DNA of 64,000 nt. Origin: Avena insularis. Lineage: Eukaryota > Streptophyta > Magnoliopsida > Poales > Poaceae. The stretch is taken from contig CM042690.1 in the NCBI GenBank assembly GCA_023614405.1, positions 524,412,293 through 524,476,292 on the forward strand, written 5' to 3'. The position numbers and the translations under genes were made by a program. The notes under the pieces are model-generated. The model worked only from the letters and a program-made list of their open reading frames with translations. It ran no database searches and was not told the origin of the DNA. Of the stretch, positions 63,266 to 64,000 are shown one piece after another (positions within the stretch are counted from its first letter, which is position 1; each line of letters begins with the position of its first letter).

Positions 63266-64000
63266 CTAGTAACTTGTATCCTACTATTTATTACTTAGTG
63301 TCTCCCAAGACACCAACCTTATTGGCACCTACACGCCCTTTAGATCGAGAGTTCGATGGTTAGCATCCTACCTCGTTGGAAACCCACAGATTTGATGAAC
63401 AAAACTGTTTTGGGGATTACACGACAACTGGTTTCAAAGATGTTTTAGTAAAACCCTTGGAAAGAGGCATCTTTTCCAAGTGGAGATTTTAAAGAAGGAA
63501 AAGTGATGAGGAAGAATGAGAACGCTAGACTTGAGTTGAGAAGCGATGTTCTACGCCTTTACCGGAACAACTTATCAGTGCGACCACATTACCCCAAGTG
63601 TTGGGGCTTAACTCGTGGTTTGTCTTATTTAGCATGGGCAGCCCCTACACGTGCTATAGAGGAAAATCCTCCGAATTTTGGGCTCTCCCTGTAAAGGTCT
63701 ATGGATCTGGGGTTAGCGGATGTCTTGGACAAGGGCCGGTGCAACAATTGGGTCTCCCGCGGACAGTATGACTTGGGTATGGAAGATAGTGCAATCACTC
63801 AATTATGGTATATCTCAAGCCTAGGGTTTGGATATAGGTGTGTATGGAAGGGAGGATTATGGCACCCAGTGCCACAAACGCGATTCCGGGGAGAACAAAC
63901 CCAAAAAGAAATGGTGCCTTTGCTAGGGTGGACAAATGAAAGGTTATGTTTGATTATCCGAACCCCCATTTACTATGTGTAACAGGCCGTGGTTGAATCC
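63266..64000. other. Unassigned DNA to the right of the Tat-like LTR
   Basis: No domain-bearing frame. The 93-codon frame at 63701-63982 has no recognisable motif. The text has the look of a decayed LTR or leader, but I cannot assign it. Confidence 0.4.

Noticed and set aside
63701..63982. 93-codon frame near the right edge
   Set aside because: No motif and no supporting context; left as unassigned.

Overview
This is transposon-dominated DNA from a large grass genome. A pooid such as wheat, barley, rye or oat is most likely. The support is grass-type LTR retrotransposons, two Stowaway-like MITEs with TA target duplications, and a PIF/Harbinger-type ORF1 relic. I found no intact host gene, tRNA, rRNA or CRISPR array. 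Species cannot be fixed from the sequence alone.

Layout. (1) 1-28775: one continuous tandem-repeat array of related 48-bp and 39-bp monomers. These are organised into higher-order blocks of about 0.6 kb and multi-kb duplications; the array runs off the left edge. (2) 28776-47355: an Athila-like Ty3/gypsy element on the + strand. Its gag is cut exactly where the array stops, and its pol is broken by nonsense codons, a frameshift and a deletion. It carries 102-bp palindromic repeats, a third ORF and a 1.4-kb 3' LTR. (3) 33134-44108: a complete 10.98-kb LTR element on the - strand, nested inside the Athila element. It has a GATGT target duplication, 2.49-kb LTRs, a primer binding site, a polypurine tract and a Ty1/copia-like gag with zinc knuckles, but no recognisable pol. 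(4) 47356-50704: the 3' part of another LTR element, with one long reading frame broken by three stops. (5) 50705-54028: unassigned DNA, a 124-bp MITE and a GC-rich Harbinger ORF1 relic. (6) 54029-58035: a truncated relative of the nested element, with a MITE inside its LTR. (7) 58036-63265: a truncated Tat/Retand-like Ty3/gypsy element on the - strand. (8) 63266-64000: unassigned.

How the parts relate. The elements are layered insertions rather than a cooperating gene set. Inferred order: the 47.4-50.7 kb element was entered by the Athila element, which was later entered by the gag-only element. The most unusual part is the 28.8-kb array and its abrupt boundary inside the Athila gag. A second theme is that several otherwise different LTR families carry iterated GC-rich or palindromic motifs just upstream of a core promoter.
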